A stretch of DNA of 64,000 nucleotides from Agrococcus lahaulensis DSM 17612 (GCF_000425105.1 NZ_KE384304.1:147361-211360), one strand, 5' to 3'. Positions 28,370 through 36,444 are shown, numbered from the stretch's first letter. Notes: generated from the letters alone by a model not told the origin. Numbers and translations are program-made.

Positions 28370-28864
28370 TCAGCGCGTGTACGCCGCCCGCAGCGCCGGG
28401 TAGTAGTCGTCCCACTCGGGCATCGGCCGCCCATCGAGGGCGGCGACGAGCCGGTCGAGGTACCACTCCCACCCCGGCCCGACCTCGGGCAGCGCCGCGA
28501 GCGCGACGTCGTGGTGCGTGAAGCGCACCGTCGTGCCCGAGCCCTGCTCGTGCCCGCCGTCGACGAGCTCGACCTCGAGGCTCCACGAGCCGTGCTCGTC
28601 GTTCGTGAGCACCGCGAGGTGCTCGGGCGCGGCGCAGTCGAGGATCTCGACCGCGATCGTGGCGTCGCCCTCCTCGGCGCTCATCGCGACGACGACCTCG
28701 CCCGAGTCGGGGTCGCCCGCGTAGGCGCCGAACCACATCCCGAGCTCGCGCGACTCCGCGAAGTAGGGCCAGACGGCGAGCGCGTCGTGCGCGACGCGGC
28801 GCTCGAGCACGAGCTCGCCCGACTCGCCGTGCTCGATCACGATGCCCGTCGCCTCGATCGCCAT
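28370..28864 (-). CDS. SRPBCC-domain protein
   Basis: A 164-residue START/SRPBCC-fold protein with an AHSA1-like layout: LVLERRVAHDALAVWPYFAE in the first strand-helix, central strands with TIAVEILDCAAPEHLAVLTN, and the C-terminal helix GPGWEWYLDRLVAALDGRPM, ending in DDYYPALRAAYTR. Such proteins bind hydrophobic ligands or act as co-chaperones; no specific role can be assigned. The ATG at 28862-28864 has a GGAGGG site directly upstream; the frame continues further but without a better start. Confidence 0.8.
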   Translation of the reverse strand: MAIEATGIVIEHGESGELVLERRVAHDALAVWPYFAESRELGMWFGAYAGDPDSGEVVVAMSAEEGDATIAVEILDCAAPEHLAVLTNDEHGSWSLEVELVDGGHEQGSGTTVRFTHHDVALAALPEVGPGWEWYLDRLVAALDGRPMPEWDDYYPALRAAYTR

Positions 28865-28921
28865 GCGGCTCCCTCCGGTCGGGCCGAGCCTACGCATCCG
28901 CCCCACCGCACGCCAGAGCCG

Positions 28922-29458
28922 CTACTGCCCGATCGCGTCGACGTACAGGCGGATGCGGTCCGAGTAGGTCGCGGCGTTCCTCGCGATCGCGCGCCGCTCG
29001 TCCTCCGTCGTCTCGCGCCGCACCTTGCCCGGCACGCCCGCGACGAGCGAGTTCGCGGGCACGACGGTGCCCTCGGTGACGAGCGCGCCCGCGGCGATGA
29101 TCGTGCCGGAGCCGATGACCGCGCCGTTCATGACGGTCGCGTGCATGCCGATGAGCACGTCGTCCTCGACCGTGCAGCCGTGCACGACCGCGTTGTGGCC
29201 GATCGAGACGCGGGCGCCGATCGTGAGGGGCGAGCCCTTGTCGACGTGCAGCGAGCAGCTGTCCTGCACGTTCGAGTCGTCGCCGATCGTGACGGCCTCC
29301 TCCTCGGCGCGCAGCGACGCGCCGGGCCAGATGCCGACGCGCTCGCCGAGCGAGACGGCCCCGGCGATGACCGCGCCGGGCATCACGAGCGCGCTCGGCG
29401 GCACGTGCGGCTCGCGGTCGGGCAGCGGGATGATCGTGGCGCGCTCGTGGACGGTCAT
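28922..29458 (-). CDS. Gamma-carbonic anhydrase-like hexapeptide-repeat protein
   Basis: A 178-residue left-handed beta-helix protein of the YrdA/PaaY/CaiE gamma-carbonic anhydrase-like group. Hexapeptide repeats run through most of the chain (VMPGAVIAGAVSLGERVGIWP, VTIGDDSNVQDSCSLH, VSIGHNAVVHGCTVEDD, VLIGMHATVMNG), with histidines at positions matching the zinc-ligand set of the family, and a C-terminal helix. Activity varies within this family, so enzymatic function is uncertain. The ATG follows a minus-strand TAGCCT hexamer (29465-29470) by six bases (leaderless). Confidence 0.9.
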   Translation of the reverse strand: MTVHERATIIPLPDREPHVPPSALVMPGAVIAGAVSLGERVGIWPGASLRAEEEAVTIGDDSNVQDSCSLHVDKGSPLTIGARVSIGHNAVVHGCTVEDDVLIGMHATVMNGAVIGSGTIIAAGALVTEGTVVPANSLVAGVPGKVRRETTEDERRAIARNAATYSDRIRLYVDAIGQ

Positions 29459-29488
29459 GGCGCCAGGCTACGCGGCTACCGTAGGGGC

Positions 29489-29872
29489 ATGCGCACGTCG
29501 CCGAGGAGGGTCGAGTCCCTCGAGCCGCAGCAGGTGTTCGTCTTCGGCTCGAATGCCGAGGGGATGCACGGGGCCGGTGCCGCGCGCACGGCCATGGAGC
29601 GCTTCGGCGCCGTGTGGGGCGAGGGGCACGGGCTGCACGGTCAGTCGTACGCGATCGACACGATGAGCGGGCTCGGCGTGATCGAGCGCGAGGTCGCGAC
29701 GTTCCTGGGCTTCGCCGCCGAGCATCCCGAGCTCGAGTTCCTCGTCACCGAGATCGGCTGCGGCATCGCCGGGTTCACGCCGGAGGAGATCGCGCCGCTC
29801 TTCCGCGGCGCGGGCGACAACGTGCTGCTGCCCGAGCGCTTCGCGGCACTGCTCGACCGGGGCGCCGACTAG
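29489..29872 (+). CDS. A1S_2505-like phage-associated family protein
   Basis: A 127-residue protein with the pattern VFVFGSNAEGMHGAGAARTA, FGAVWGEGHGLHGQSYAID, and FLVTEIGCGIAGFTPEEIAPLF. This matches a family often annotated as phage non-structural or macro-domain-like protein; I recognise it by its signature and cannot run a search. The glycine-rich GSN-HGAG motif suggests nucleotide or ADP-ribose binding, which is inference. No other phage genes are near. The ATG at 29489 follows TACCGT (29477-29482) by six bases, so leaderless. It lies 26 bp upstream of the tRNA gene on the same strand. Confidence 0.7.
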   Translation: MRTSPRRVESLEPQQVFVFGSNAEGMHGAGAARTAMERFGAVWGEGHGLHGQSYAIDTMSGLGVIEREVATFLGFAAEHPELEFLVTEIGCGIAGFTPEEIAPLFRGAGDNVLLPERFAALLDRGAD

Positions 29873-29898
29873 CGTTGGAGCGGGCGCGCGGCGCCCGC

Positions 29899-29972
29899 GC
29901 CCCCGTAGCCCAACCGGCAGAGGCAGCGGACTTAAACTCCGCCCAGTCTGGGTTCGAACCCCAGCGGGGGCA
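29899..29972 (+). tRNA. tRNA with UAA anticodon (Leu by codon), short variable loop
   Basis: A complete 74-nt cloverleaf: acceptor GCCCCCG (29899-29905) pairs with CGGGGGC (29965-29971), discriminator A; D arm with GCC/GGC and GG in the loop; anticodon stem GCGGA/TCCGC around the loop CTTAAAC with anticodon TAA at 29933-29935; a five-base variable loop (29943-29947); T stem CTGGG/CCCAG around TTCGAAC. CCA is not encoded. By anticodon it reads UUA (leucine), but standard bacterial tRNA-Leu is class II with a long variable arm and about 85 nt, so this is atypical. Confidence 0.9.
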
Positions 29973-30795
29973 CGCTGCGGCGGTAGTCGCCGCTCTGGGT
30001 GCGCTCGACGAGCCCCTCCCGGGCGAACGCGTCGAGCCAGCCGCGCATCGGCCATTCGCCCCAGCGGCCGCGGAAGAGCGCGCCGTTGCGCAGGATCGCG
30101 TCGAGGTGGCGCCGCGGCGGGTCCTCGATCGGGTGGTGCTGGTGGAACGCGCGCGCGCCGCCGATCCACGCCATCGGGATGCCGAGCTCGCGCGCTCGCC
30201 ACGCGAAGTCGGTGTCCTCGCCGCCGTAGCCGACGTAGCCCTCGTGGAAGCCGCCGATGCGGCGCCAGAGGTCCGCGTGCAGCGCGAACGACAGCGACCA
30301 GAAGAGGTCGTGCGAGCCGCCGAGCAGGGTCTCGCCGGGCGCGGGCGCGGGACGTGCCGGATGCGGGCGGTCGAGCGAGGGGAGCCGGTCGAGCTCGTAG
30401 CCCTCCGGCGGCGCGGGGTCGAGGTAGGTGACGGGGCCGGAGAGCAGGCTCTCGCGCGTCTCGGGCGCTGCCGCGGCGCGCGCGTACGCGCCGACGAGGC
30501 CGGGCGCCGGCAGGCAGTCGACGTCGAGCAGCACGAGCACGTCGGCGCCCGCGTCCAGCGCCGCTTCGACACCGAGGTTCCGAGCCCGCGCGAGCGGGAG
30601 GCCCCGCTCGTCGCCGCTCGTCTCGACGACGCGCACGTCGCCCCGCGCTCGCGCGGCGCTCGCGAGCGCCGGGTCGTCCATCGTGACGAGGATCCGCTCG
30701 TCGGGCCGCCGCTCCGAGCGCGCGAGCGCAGCCTCCTGCAGCGCCCAGTGGTCATGCCGGCCGTGGGCGATCGTGATGACGGCGACGCGTGTCAT
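29932..30795 (-). CDS. Family-2-like glycosyltransferase overlapping the tRNA
   Basis: A 287-residue GT-A fold transferase. The nucleotide-sugar region begins MTRVAVITIAHGRHDHWALQ; VLVLLDVDCLPAPGLVGAY carries the DxD metal motif; and GGSHDLFWSLSFALHADLWR followed by GGFHEGYVGYGGEDTDFAWR is the ED-containing acceptor-side motif of galactosyltransferase-like GT2 enzymes. The last 12 or so residues (PPLGFEPRLGGV) are encoded by the antisense strand of the tRNA, and the stop codon lies in its anticodon loop. The native C-terminus may therefore have been replaced or extended by read-in. The start overlaps the upstream gene as ATGA. It is the last gene of a four-glycosyltransferase operon; the product glycan is unknown. 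Confidence 0.85.
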   Translation of the reverse strand: MTRVAVITIAHGRHDHWALQEAALARSERRPDERILVTMDDPALASAARARGDVRVVETSGDERGLPLARARNLGVEAALDAGADVLVLLDVDCLPAPGLVGAYARAAAAPETRESLLSGPVTYLDPAPPEGYELDRLPSLDRPHPARPAPAPGETLLGGSHDLFWSLSFALHADLWRRIGGFHEGYVGYGGEDTDFAWRARELGIPMAWIGGARAFHQHHPIEDPPRRHLDAILRNGALFRGRWGEWPMRGWLDAFAREGLVERTQSGDYRRSVPPLGFEPRLGGV

Positions 30796-31781
30796 CGGGC
30801 GCCGCCCCGATCGCTCACCGCGGCGATGACCGCGGCGGCGCGCTCGGCGCCGCGGCCGTCGTTCCACGCCTGCCAGCCGCCGGCGTCGAGCGCGACCGCG
30901 CGCTCGAGCAGCGCGGACCACCCGGTCGTCGGCCACTCCGCCTGCACGAGCGCGGGCCAGCGCTCGTCGGCGAGCACCGCGGCCGTGCAGCGCTGCTCGT
31001 CGTGCGGCCGCTCCTGCGGGATGACGATCGCGGGGCGCCGCGCGGCGGCGACCTCGGCGATCGCGCTCTCGCCCGCGTGCGTGACGACGACGGTAGCGCC
31101 CAGCAGCGCCGACCACGGGTCGTCCGTCCACGATCCGTTCGCGCCGAGGTGGGTCCACTCCCAGCCGGGAGCGTCCTCGCGGGCGCGAGCGACCGCATCC
31201 GCCGTGAACGTGTCGCCGCCCGCGCCGCCGAGGACGACGACGCGCCGGCGGGCGTCAAGCGGCGCCGGCGCTCTCGGCGCGAACCGGGAGATCGCCCCGA
31301 CCGCGTGCACGCGGCCCGCGAGCCCCGGCGCGCCGCCGAGCAGGCCCGCTTCCGGCGGCCACGCGCCGATGATCTCGGCGGCGATGGCGTAGCCGAGCTC
31401 GTGCGCCGGGTCACGGCGATCGCCGGGCATCGCGATCGTGACGACCGGCACGCCGTGCAGCCGCGCGAGGAGCGCGACCTCGACCGACACGTCGACGACG
31501 ATCGCGTCGGGGCGGTGCTCGTCGATCCACTGCGCGATGCGCGCCATGCGGGCGCGCAGGCCCGAGTGGTCGAGCGGCACCCAGTGCAGGCGCCCGCGCG
31601 CCTCGGCGTCCACGACCGGCGCGTCGGCGTCGTCGGCGGGCAGCTGCACCCAGTCGCCGGGCCAGTCGGGTGGCGCGGGCAGGCTCGAGAGCCCGGTGAG
31701 GGGCCTCCCGAGCGCGGTGGCGATCGCGGTCGCGCGCGAGAGGTGGCCGCGCCCGTGGTGGTGCACGTAGTAGCCGATCAC
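30792..31781 (-). CDS. GT-B glycosyltransferase (MurG/UGT-like)
   Basis: A 329-residue GT-B fold protein. The N-terminal GYYVHHHGRGHLSRATAIA resembles the glycine-rich acceptor-side loop of MurG/UGT enzymes (GHxxR). The C-terminal nucleotide-binding half has VVVLGGAGGDTF, VVTHAGESAIAEVAAARRP and IVIPQERPHDEQ, equivalent to the HxGxxTxxE donor motif. The GTG start at 31779-31781 overlaps the preceding stop (GTGA), and its own stop overlaps the next ATG (ATGA), so translation is tightly coupled. It probably adds one sugar in the pathway encoded by the four-gene cluster; donor and acceptor are unknown. Confidence 0.8.
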   Translation of the reverse strand: MIGYYVHHHGRGHLSRATAIATALGRPLTGLSSLPAPPDWPGDWVQLPADDADAPVVDAEARGRLHWVPLDHSGLRARMARIAQWIDEHRPDAIVVDVSVEVALLARLHGVPVVTIAMPGDRRDPAHELGYAIAAEIIGAWPPEAGLLGGAPGLAGRVHAVGAISRFAPRAPAPLDARRRVVVLGGAGGDTFTADAVARAREDAPGWEWTHLGANGSWTDDPWSALLGATVVVTHAGESAIAEVAAARRPAIVIPQERPHDEQRCTAAVLADERWPALVQAEWPTTGWSALLERAVALDAGGWQAWNDGRGAERAAAVIAAVSDRGGAR

Positions 31782-32866
31782 GCCGCTCGCCGCTCGCTCG
31801 CGAGGGACTCGTAGCAGCGCTCGTAGGCGTCGACCATCGCCTCGATCGAGCAGTGGGCGAGCGCGTGCGCGCGGGTCTGCTCCCTCGAGAGCCCGCTCGC
31901 CTTCCGCATCGCGCGCGCGAGCTCGGCGACGTCCTCCGACGCGCACAAGCGGCCGCTCTCGGCGGAGATCACCTCGGTCAGCCCGCCGCGCGCGAGCGCC
32001 GCGACCGGCGTGCCGGTCGCCATCGACTCAGCCGCGACGAGGCCGTACGGCTCGTCCCACGACGGCGTCACGACGGTCACGGATGCGTGGCCGACGGCCT
32101 CCGCGAGGGCGTCGGAGCCGAGGTGGCCTATGTAGCGGATGCGCGGGCCGAGCTGAGCGTCGAGGTGCGGGGCGACCTCCGCCTCGAAGTACGCCTCGTC
32201 GAGCACGGGCCCCGCGAGGTCGAGCGGCATGCCCGCGAGCTGCGCCGCGCGGATCGCGAGGTGCGGCGCCTTCTCGGGCACGAGCCGGCCGAACCAGATC
32301 GCGGGCCCGCCGCCCGGCCCCGGCCGCCACCGCGCGGTGTCGACGCCGTTGAGCACGACCGACGCGGGCACCGAGTGCTGCCACTGCCGCGCGGTGAAGC
32401 CGCTCACCGCGACGAACCGAGAGCGCTCGGAGGCATAGGGGAGCGCCGACTCGAGCCACGGCGTCGGCGGCGTGTGGAGCGTCGTGAGCATGGGCACCTC
32501 GATCGCGCTCGACATCGCGACCGGCAGGTGATGGAGCGAGTTGTTGTGGATGACGTCGAAGCGGTCGGCGCCGGTGGCCGCGAGCTCGAGGCACAGGGCG
32601 AGGTAGGCGTGGTGCTCCTGCATCCACTGCAGGGGCGGGGCGCCGACGTCTCGGCGGGCGCCGGGCGAGGGCTCGAAGCGCTCGGCGACGAGCGTCTGGG
32701 CGCCGAGAGCGGGGTCGGATCCCTCGCCGGCGAAGAGCGTCACGGAGTGCCCGCGCTCGATGAGCGCGCGGGTGAGCGCGTGCGTGTGGGCCTCGAGCCC
32801 GCCCACGAACGGCTCGGCGACCGGGAAGCGGCTCGAGGCGATGAGGCAGATGCGCAGCCCGCTCAC
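31778..32866 (-). CDS. GT4-family glycosyltransferase
   Basis: A 362-residue GT-B retaining glycosyltransferase. The start ICLIASSRFPVAEPFVGGLE is followed by AHTHALTRALIERGHSVTLF, the usual GT4 N-terminal loop (GG-E-H). Donor-site motifs are VPEKAPHLAIRAAQLAG and VVTPSWDEPYGLVAAESMAT, the E-x7-E motif being EPYGLVAAE. The GTG start overlaps the stop of the preceding glycosyltransferase (GTGA). Third from the end of the operon in order of distance to the tRNA. Confidence 0.85.
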   Translation of the reverse strand: MSGLRICLIASSRFPVAEPFVGGLEAHTHALTRALIERGHSVTLFAGEGSDPALGAQTLVAERFEPSPGARRDVGAPPLQWMQEHHAYLALCLELAATGADRFDVIHNNSLHHLPVAMSSAIEVPMLTTLHTPPTPWLESALPYASERSRFVAVSGFTARQWQHSVPASVVLNGVDTARWRPGPGGGPAIWFGRLVPEKAPHLAIRAAQLAGMPLDLAGPVLDEAYFEAEVAPHLDAQLGPRIRYIGHLGSDALAEAVGHASVTVVTPSWDEPYGLVAAESMATGTPVAALARGGLTEVISAESGRLCASEDVAELARAMRKASGLSREQTRAHALAHCSIEAMVDAYERCYESLASERRAA

Positions 32867-34074
32867 CGCACGAGCTCTTCGTAGAGCTGCGCGTGCGCGC
32901 GGGCGACCGCGTCGCGCTCGGCGATGCGGTCCTCGATGCTCGCCGGCGCGGGCGAGCCGGCGGCGTAGGCCGCGAGCGCGGCGGCGCGGAGCGAGTCGGG
33001 ATCGAAGTCGTCGTCGCGGTTGCGGTACTCGAAGACGGGGCCCTGCTCGCGGTAGTAGCCGCAATCCGGCGCGATGACGGCCGTGCCGAGGTCGCGGCAC
33101 GCCTCGAGCCAGCCCGAGTGCGTGCCGAAGCGGTAGGGCAGCACCGACACGTCGAGCGACGAGAGGTACGCCCACAGCGCGGCGTCGTCGAGGAAGTCGT
33201 GCACGTGCAGCTCGAGCAGCCCCGCTGCCGCCTGCTGCTCGAGGAGTTCGGCGAGCGGTCGGTCGTACCGCTCGCCCGGGCGCAGCACGTCGGTGTGCCC
33301 GTTGACCTGCAGCACCGCGCCGGGCAGCTCCCGCACGATCTCGCTCAACGCGCGCACCACCGGCAGCGGGTTCATGCTCGCGCGCAGGCTCTTGACGTGC
33401 ACCGCGACGCGGAACGGGTCGCCGTCCGAGCGCGGTCGGCGAGCGGATGCCTTGCGCATCGTCTCCAGGTCGACGACGTGCGGGTGCGGCAGCACTCGCG
33501 CCTCGACACCCCAGCGGCGACGGATCTCTTCTGCCGCGCCGGGCGTGAGGGTCACGAGGGCATCGGCGGCCGGCACGAGCACGTCGAGCTGTGCGTCGTG
33601 CGCGTCGCGGCTCTCGTGGTGCGGGTTGCGGAGGTCGTGCACGGTGTAGACGAGCGGGCGACCGGTCTCGCGCAGCGCCTGCACGAGCTGCTCGAGCTGC
33701 GCCGGCGTGCGCGCGTCGAAGCCGAACTGCAGGTGCATGACGTCGAAGCCCGGATTCGCGCGGACCCACGCCGGCTCGAGCATCGTCGGCGGCCACCACT
33801 TGGCGCCGGCGGGTCTCGCGGGATCGTCGGGGTCGGGGTCCTCGAGCCGCGTGATGCGCGGCACGTCGTCCGCGTCGTGCACGGGCGCGAGGTGCTGCAC
33901 GTACACGTGCGACGCCGGCACGGACGCGACGCGGATGGTGCGGCGGTCCTCGCGCAGCGCGCTCGCGGCCGCAGCGGTCGACGGCGAGCCCGTCAACGCT
34001 CTCGGCTCCGCGTTCCTGCCGACGGCACCGCTGTCATCCCGAGCTCCCGCATGCACAGCATCCTGGGCGGTCAT
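32863..34074 (-). CDS. GT4-like glycosyltransferase, first gene of the cluster
   Basis: A 403-residue protein with GT-B architecture: VYVQHLAPVHD and VMHLQFGFDARTPAQLEQLV near the N-terminus, LVYTVHDLRNPHHESRDAH with the typical GT4 HD segment, and DVSVLPYRFGTHSGWLEACRDLGTAVIAPDCG as donor-site region. The E-x7-E motif is not well kept, so the subfamily is uncertain. The first 40 residues are low in complexity and the start is ambiguous: I use the ATG at 34072-34074 (CCAGGG upstream), but in-frame ATGs exist up to 34179. Its promoter region is shared divergently with the sugar permease operon and holds repeated GAGAAG motifs. Confidence 0.7.
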   Translation of the reverse strand: MTAQDAVHAGARDDSGAVGRNAEPRALTGSPSTAAAASALREDRRTIRVASVPASHVYVQHLAPVHDADDVPRITRLEDPDPDDPARPAGAKWWPPTMLEPAWVRANPGFDVMHLQFGFDARTPAQLEQLVQALRETGRPLVYTVHDLRNPHHESRDAHDAQLDVLVPAADALVTLTPGAAEEIRRRWGVEARVLPHPHVVDLETMRKASARRPRSDGDPFRVAVHVKSLRASMNPLPVVRALSEIVRELPGAVLQVNGHTDVLRPGERYDRPLAELLEQQAAAGLLELHVHDFLDDAALWAYLSSLDVSVLPYRFGTHSGWLEACRDLGTAVIAPDCGYYREQGPVFEYRNRDDDFDPDSLRAAALAAYAAGSPAPASIEDRIAERDAVARAHAQLYEELVR

Positions 34075-34076
34075 CC

Positions 34077-34171
34077 CTGGAGAAGTGCTCACAGACCTGA
34101 GCATCGCTCGCCACAACGTGGCCCCAGAACGTTGCTCCTCCCAGAGAAGTGAAGTAGAACCGCTTCTCAGG
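34077..34171. promoter_or_regulatory. GAGAAG-motif cluster, divergent promoter region
   Basis: CTGGAGAAGTG (34077-34087), CCAGAGAAGTG (34141-34151) and, inverted, CCTGAGAAGCG (34171-34161). The last two face each other as an inverted pair. The same motif recurs before the solute-binding and epimerase genes (37912-37940). Candidate operator for a local sugar regulator that is not encoded here. Confidence 0.4.
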
Positions 34172-34217
34172 GGGACCATCCCAGTCCTGCGATCGACCCC
34201 CGGACGGAAGGGGATCG

Positions 34218-35186
34218 ATGTCGACCATCGCCGACGCCGGCACCGGCAAGCGCAAGGCGCGCGCCACCAAGCCGCTCAAGCAGAAGATGGGGTCGCTCCG
34301 CCGCAAGGAGGCGGTCGCGGGCTACCTGTTCATCTCGCCCTGGATCATCGGCTTCCTGATCTTCACGCTCGGCGCGATGGTCTACAGCCTCGTCATCTCG
34401 TTCAGCTACTACCAGCTCGCGACCGACACGGCGCGGCCGGCGGGCTTCGCGAACTACGAGCGGCTCTTCGAGGACCCGAAGGTCATGGGCTCGCTCGGCA
34501 ACACGCTCTTCTACGCCGTGCTCGCCGTGCCCTTCGAGATCGTGCTCGCGCTCGGCCTCGCGATGCTGCTCAACAGCGTCCGGCGGGGCGCGGGCTTCTT
34601 CCGCACCGTCTTCTACCTGCCGAAGATGACGCCGACGGTCGCCACCGCATCCATGTTCCTGCTGCTCCTCAACGGCAACCAGGGCGCGATCAACCGCGGG
34701 CTCGCGGCCATCGGCATCCAGGGGCCGCAGTGGCTGCTCGACCCCGACTGGGTGAAGCCGTCGATCGTGCTCATGACGCTGTGGGGCGTCGCCGGCACGA
34801 TGGTGATCTTCCTCGCCGCGCTGCAGAACGTGCCGACGGAGCTCTACGAGGTCGCCGAGGTCGACGGCGCCGGGCCGTTCCGGCGCTTCTGGAACATCAC
34901 CCTGCCGATGATCTCGGGCGCCGTGTTCTTCAACGTGCTCGTGCTCACGATCGCCGCCTTCCAGGTCTTCGACCAGGCCTTCCTGCTCTTCCACCGAGAT
35001 CAGGTGCAGGGGTCGTCGGATGCGTCGCTCTTCTACGCGATCTACCTGTTCCAGCAGGCGTTCCGGCAGTTCGACTTCGGCTTCGCCTCGGCGATGGCGT
35101 GGCTGCTGTTCGTCATCATCGTCGCGATCTCGCTCATCCAGGTGAAGGTCGGCAACCGATTCGTCTACTACGAGAGCGAGCGCTGA
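34218..35186 (+). CDS. Sugar ABC transporter permease (MalF/UgpA type)
   Basis: A 322-residue inner-membrane permease of the CUT1 carbohydrate importer family. Six hydrophobic helices start at AGYLFISPWIIGFLIFTLG. The EAA loop that docks the ATPase is ELYEVAEVDGAGPFRRFWNITLPM. The ATG at 34218 follows a GGAAGGGG site. It is followed after one base by the MalG-type permease; the ATPase subunit is absent, as is common where a shared MsmK-like ATPase serves several importers. The solute-binding protein lies downstream in the opposite direction. Substrate is unknown; the epimerase suggests an aldose or its oligomer. Confidence 0.92.
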   Translation: MSTIADAGTGKRKARATKPLKQKMGSLRRKEAVAGYLFISPWIIGFLIFTLGAMVYSLVISFSYYQLATDTARPAGFANYERLFEDPKVMGSLGNTLFYAVLAVPFEIVLALGLAMLLNSVRRGAGFFRTVFYLPKMTPTVATASMFLLLLNGNQGAINRGLAAIGIQGPQWLLDPDWVKPSIVLMTLWGVAGTMVIFLAALQNVPTELYEVAEVDGAGPFRRFWNITLPMISGAVFFNVLVLTIAAFQVFDQAFLLFHRDQVQGSSDASLFYAIYLFQQAFRQFDFGFASAMAWLLFVIIVAISLIQVKVGNRFVYYESER

Positions 35187-35187
35187 G

Positions 35188-36156
35188 ATGGCTACGCAGA
35201 CGTCGATCAAGACCGTCCAGGCGGCCGGCGCGATCGCCGAGGTGCCGCCCGAGGACGTGCAGGTGCGCCGGCGCAGGAAGTGGTTCGGGGATGCGCGGGG
35301 CCAGTCGCTCACGCCCATGGGCTGGGTCGGCCAGATCGTGCGCTGGGTGCTGCTGCTGCTGTTCGCGGCGCTGTTCATGTACCCGCTCGCGTGGCTGCTC
35401 GCCGCGAGCCTCAAGCCGCGCGGCGAGGTCTTCGACAACCGGCTCATCCCCAACACCTTCGTGCCCGAGAACTACCTCGTCGCGTTCGACGAGATGCCGC
35501 TCGCGAACTGGATCGGCAACAGCATCTTCATCGCCGTGCTCGCGGCGGTGCTCGTCGCCGTGTCGAGCTCGCTCGTCGCCTTCGGCTTCGCCTACTACCG
35601 CTTCCCGGGTCGCGGGATCCTCTTCGGGATCGTGCTCGCGACGATGATGCTGCCGGGCGCGGTGACGCTCGTGCCGCAGTACCTCATCTGGAACCAGCTC
35701 GGCTTCGTCGGCACGCACGTGCCGCTGTGGGGCGCGAACCTCTTCGGCTCGGCGTTCTACATCTTCCTGCAGCGGCAGTTCTTCCTCGGCCTGCCGCGGG
35801 AGCTGTTCGAGGCCGCGAAGCTCGACGGGCTGAGCGCGTGGGGCCAGTTCTGGCGCATCGCGATGCCGCTGTCGGTGCCGTCGTTCGTCATCATCCTGCT
35901 GTTCGAGTTCCAGGCGAGCTGGAACAACCTGCAGGCCGCGCTCATCTACCTCAACACCGGGTCGCAGGAGGGGTACACCGTGCCGCTCGGCATCGCGAGC
36001 GCGATGACGAAGTACAGCCCGACGGCCGGCGGCCAGGGCGACTACCAGTACGTCATGGTGGCCGCGGTGCTCGTCACGATCCCGATGCTCATCCTGTTCG
36101 CCTTCGGGCAGCGCTCCTTCATCACCGGCATCGCGACGACCGGGCGCAAGGGCTGA
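35188..36156 (+). CDS. Sugar ABC transporter permease (MalG/UgpE type)
   Basis: A 322-residue CUT1 permease, partner of the preceding gene. After a cytoplasmic N-terminus come six helices beginning WVLLLLFAALFMYPLAWLL; the EAA loop is ELFEAAKLDGLSAWGQFWRI. It starts one base after the previous stop (TGAGATG), so the two form one transcript. It ends before a repeat-rich gap and a bidirectional terminator shared with the convergent solute-binding gene. Confidence 0.92.
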   Translation: MATQTSIKTVQAAGAIAEVPPEDVQVRRRRKWFGDARGQSLTPMGWVGQIVRWVLLLLFAALFMYPLAWLLAASLKPRGEVFDNRLIPNTFVPENYLVAFDEMPLANWIGNSIFIAVLAAVLVAVSSSLVAFGFAYYRFPGRGILFGIVLATMMLPGAVTLVPQYLIWNQLGFVGTHVPLWGANLFGSAFYIFLQRQFFLGLPRELFEAAKLDGLSAWGQFWRIAMPLSVPSFVIILLFEFQASWNNLQAALIYLNTGSQEGYTVPLGIASAMTKYSPTAGGQGDYQYVMVAAVLVTIPMLILFAFGQRSFITGIATTGRKG

Positions 36157-36210
36157 GCAGAGCCGGCTCGCGCTGCTCGCGCGAGGCCGACCCGACCCGG
36201 CCTGCCGAGC

Positions 36211-36330
36211 GTGGTACCGCATGGTCGCTCGCGCGGTCCACGGGCGACACTTCCGTACCACCCAGCGTGCGAGGTGGCACCGGATGGTCGGTCGCGCGGC
36301 CGGCGGGCGACACTTCGGTACCACCCAGCG
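36211..36330. repeat. Two 57-bp direct repeats with inverted ends
   Basis: Copies at 36211-36267 and 36274-36330 match at 50 of 57 bases. Each begins GTGGTACCG or GTGGCACCG and ends with CGTACCAC or GGTACCAC plus CCAGCG, so each unit has short inverted termini. They occupy the gap between convergent permease and binding-protein genes. The rest of 36157-36444 holds only the terminator. Confidence 0.85.
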
Positions 36331-36390
36331 CGCGCGTCGATGACGTGTCGGCGCCGTCTCGCGCCGCGCCTCGTCGCTCGGCTCGAGCAC

Positions 36391-36432
36391 GCGAGAGGGG
36401 CGCCCGACCGTCAGGTCGCGCGCCCCTCTCGC
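36391..36432. terminator. Bidirectional terminator hairpin
   Basis: A perfect 13-bp stem GCGAGAGGGGCGC (36391-36403) with 36420-36432, and an inner CGACC/GGTCG stem, between convergent genes. Confidence 0.85.
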
Positions 36433-36444
36433 GGTGCGAGCGAC

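Noticed and set aside
29899-34074. Genomic island integrated at the UAA tRNA
   Set aside because: No integrase is present and I see no second copy of the tRNA 3' end near 34 kb. Base composition does not visibly change.
34218-36156. Incomplete (broken) ABC importer because no ATPase gene is present
   Set aside because: CUT1 importers commonly share an MsmK/UgpC-type ATPase encoded elsewhere, and both permeases are intact.
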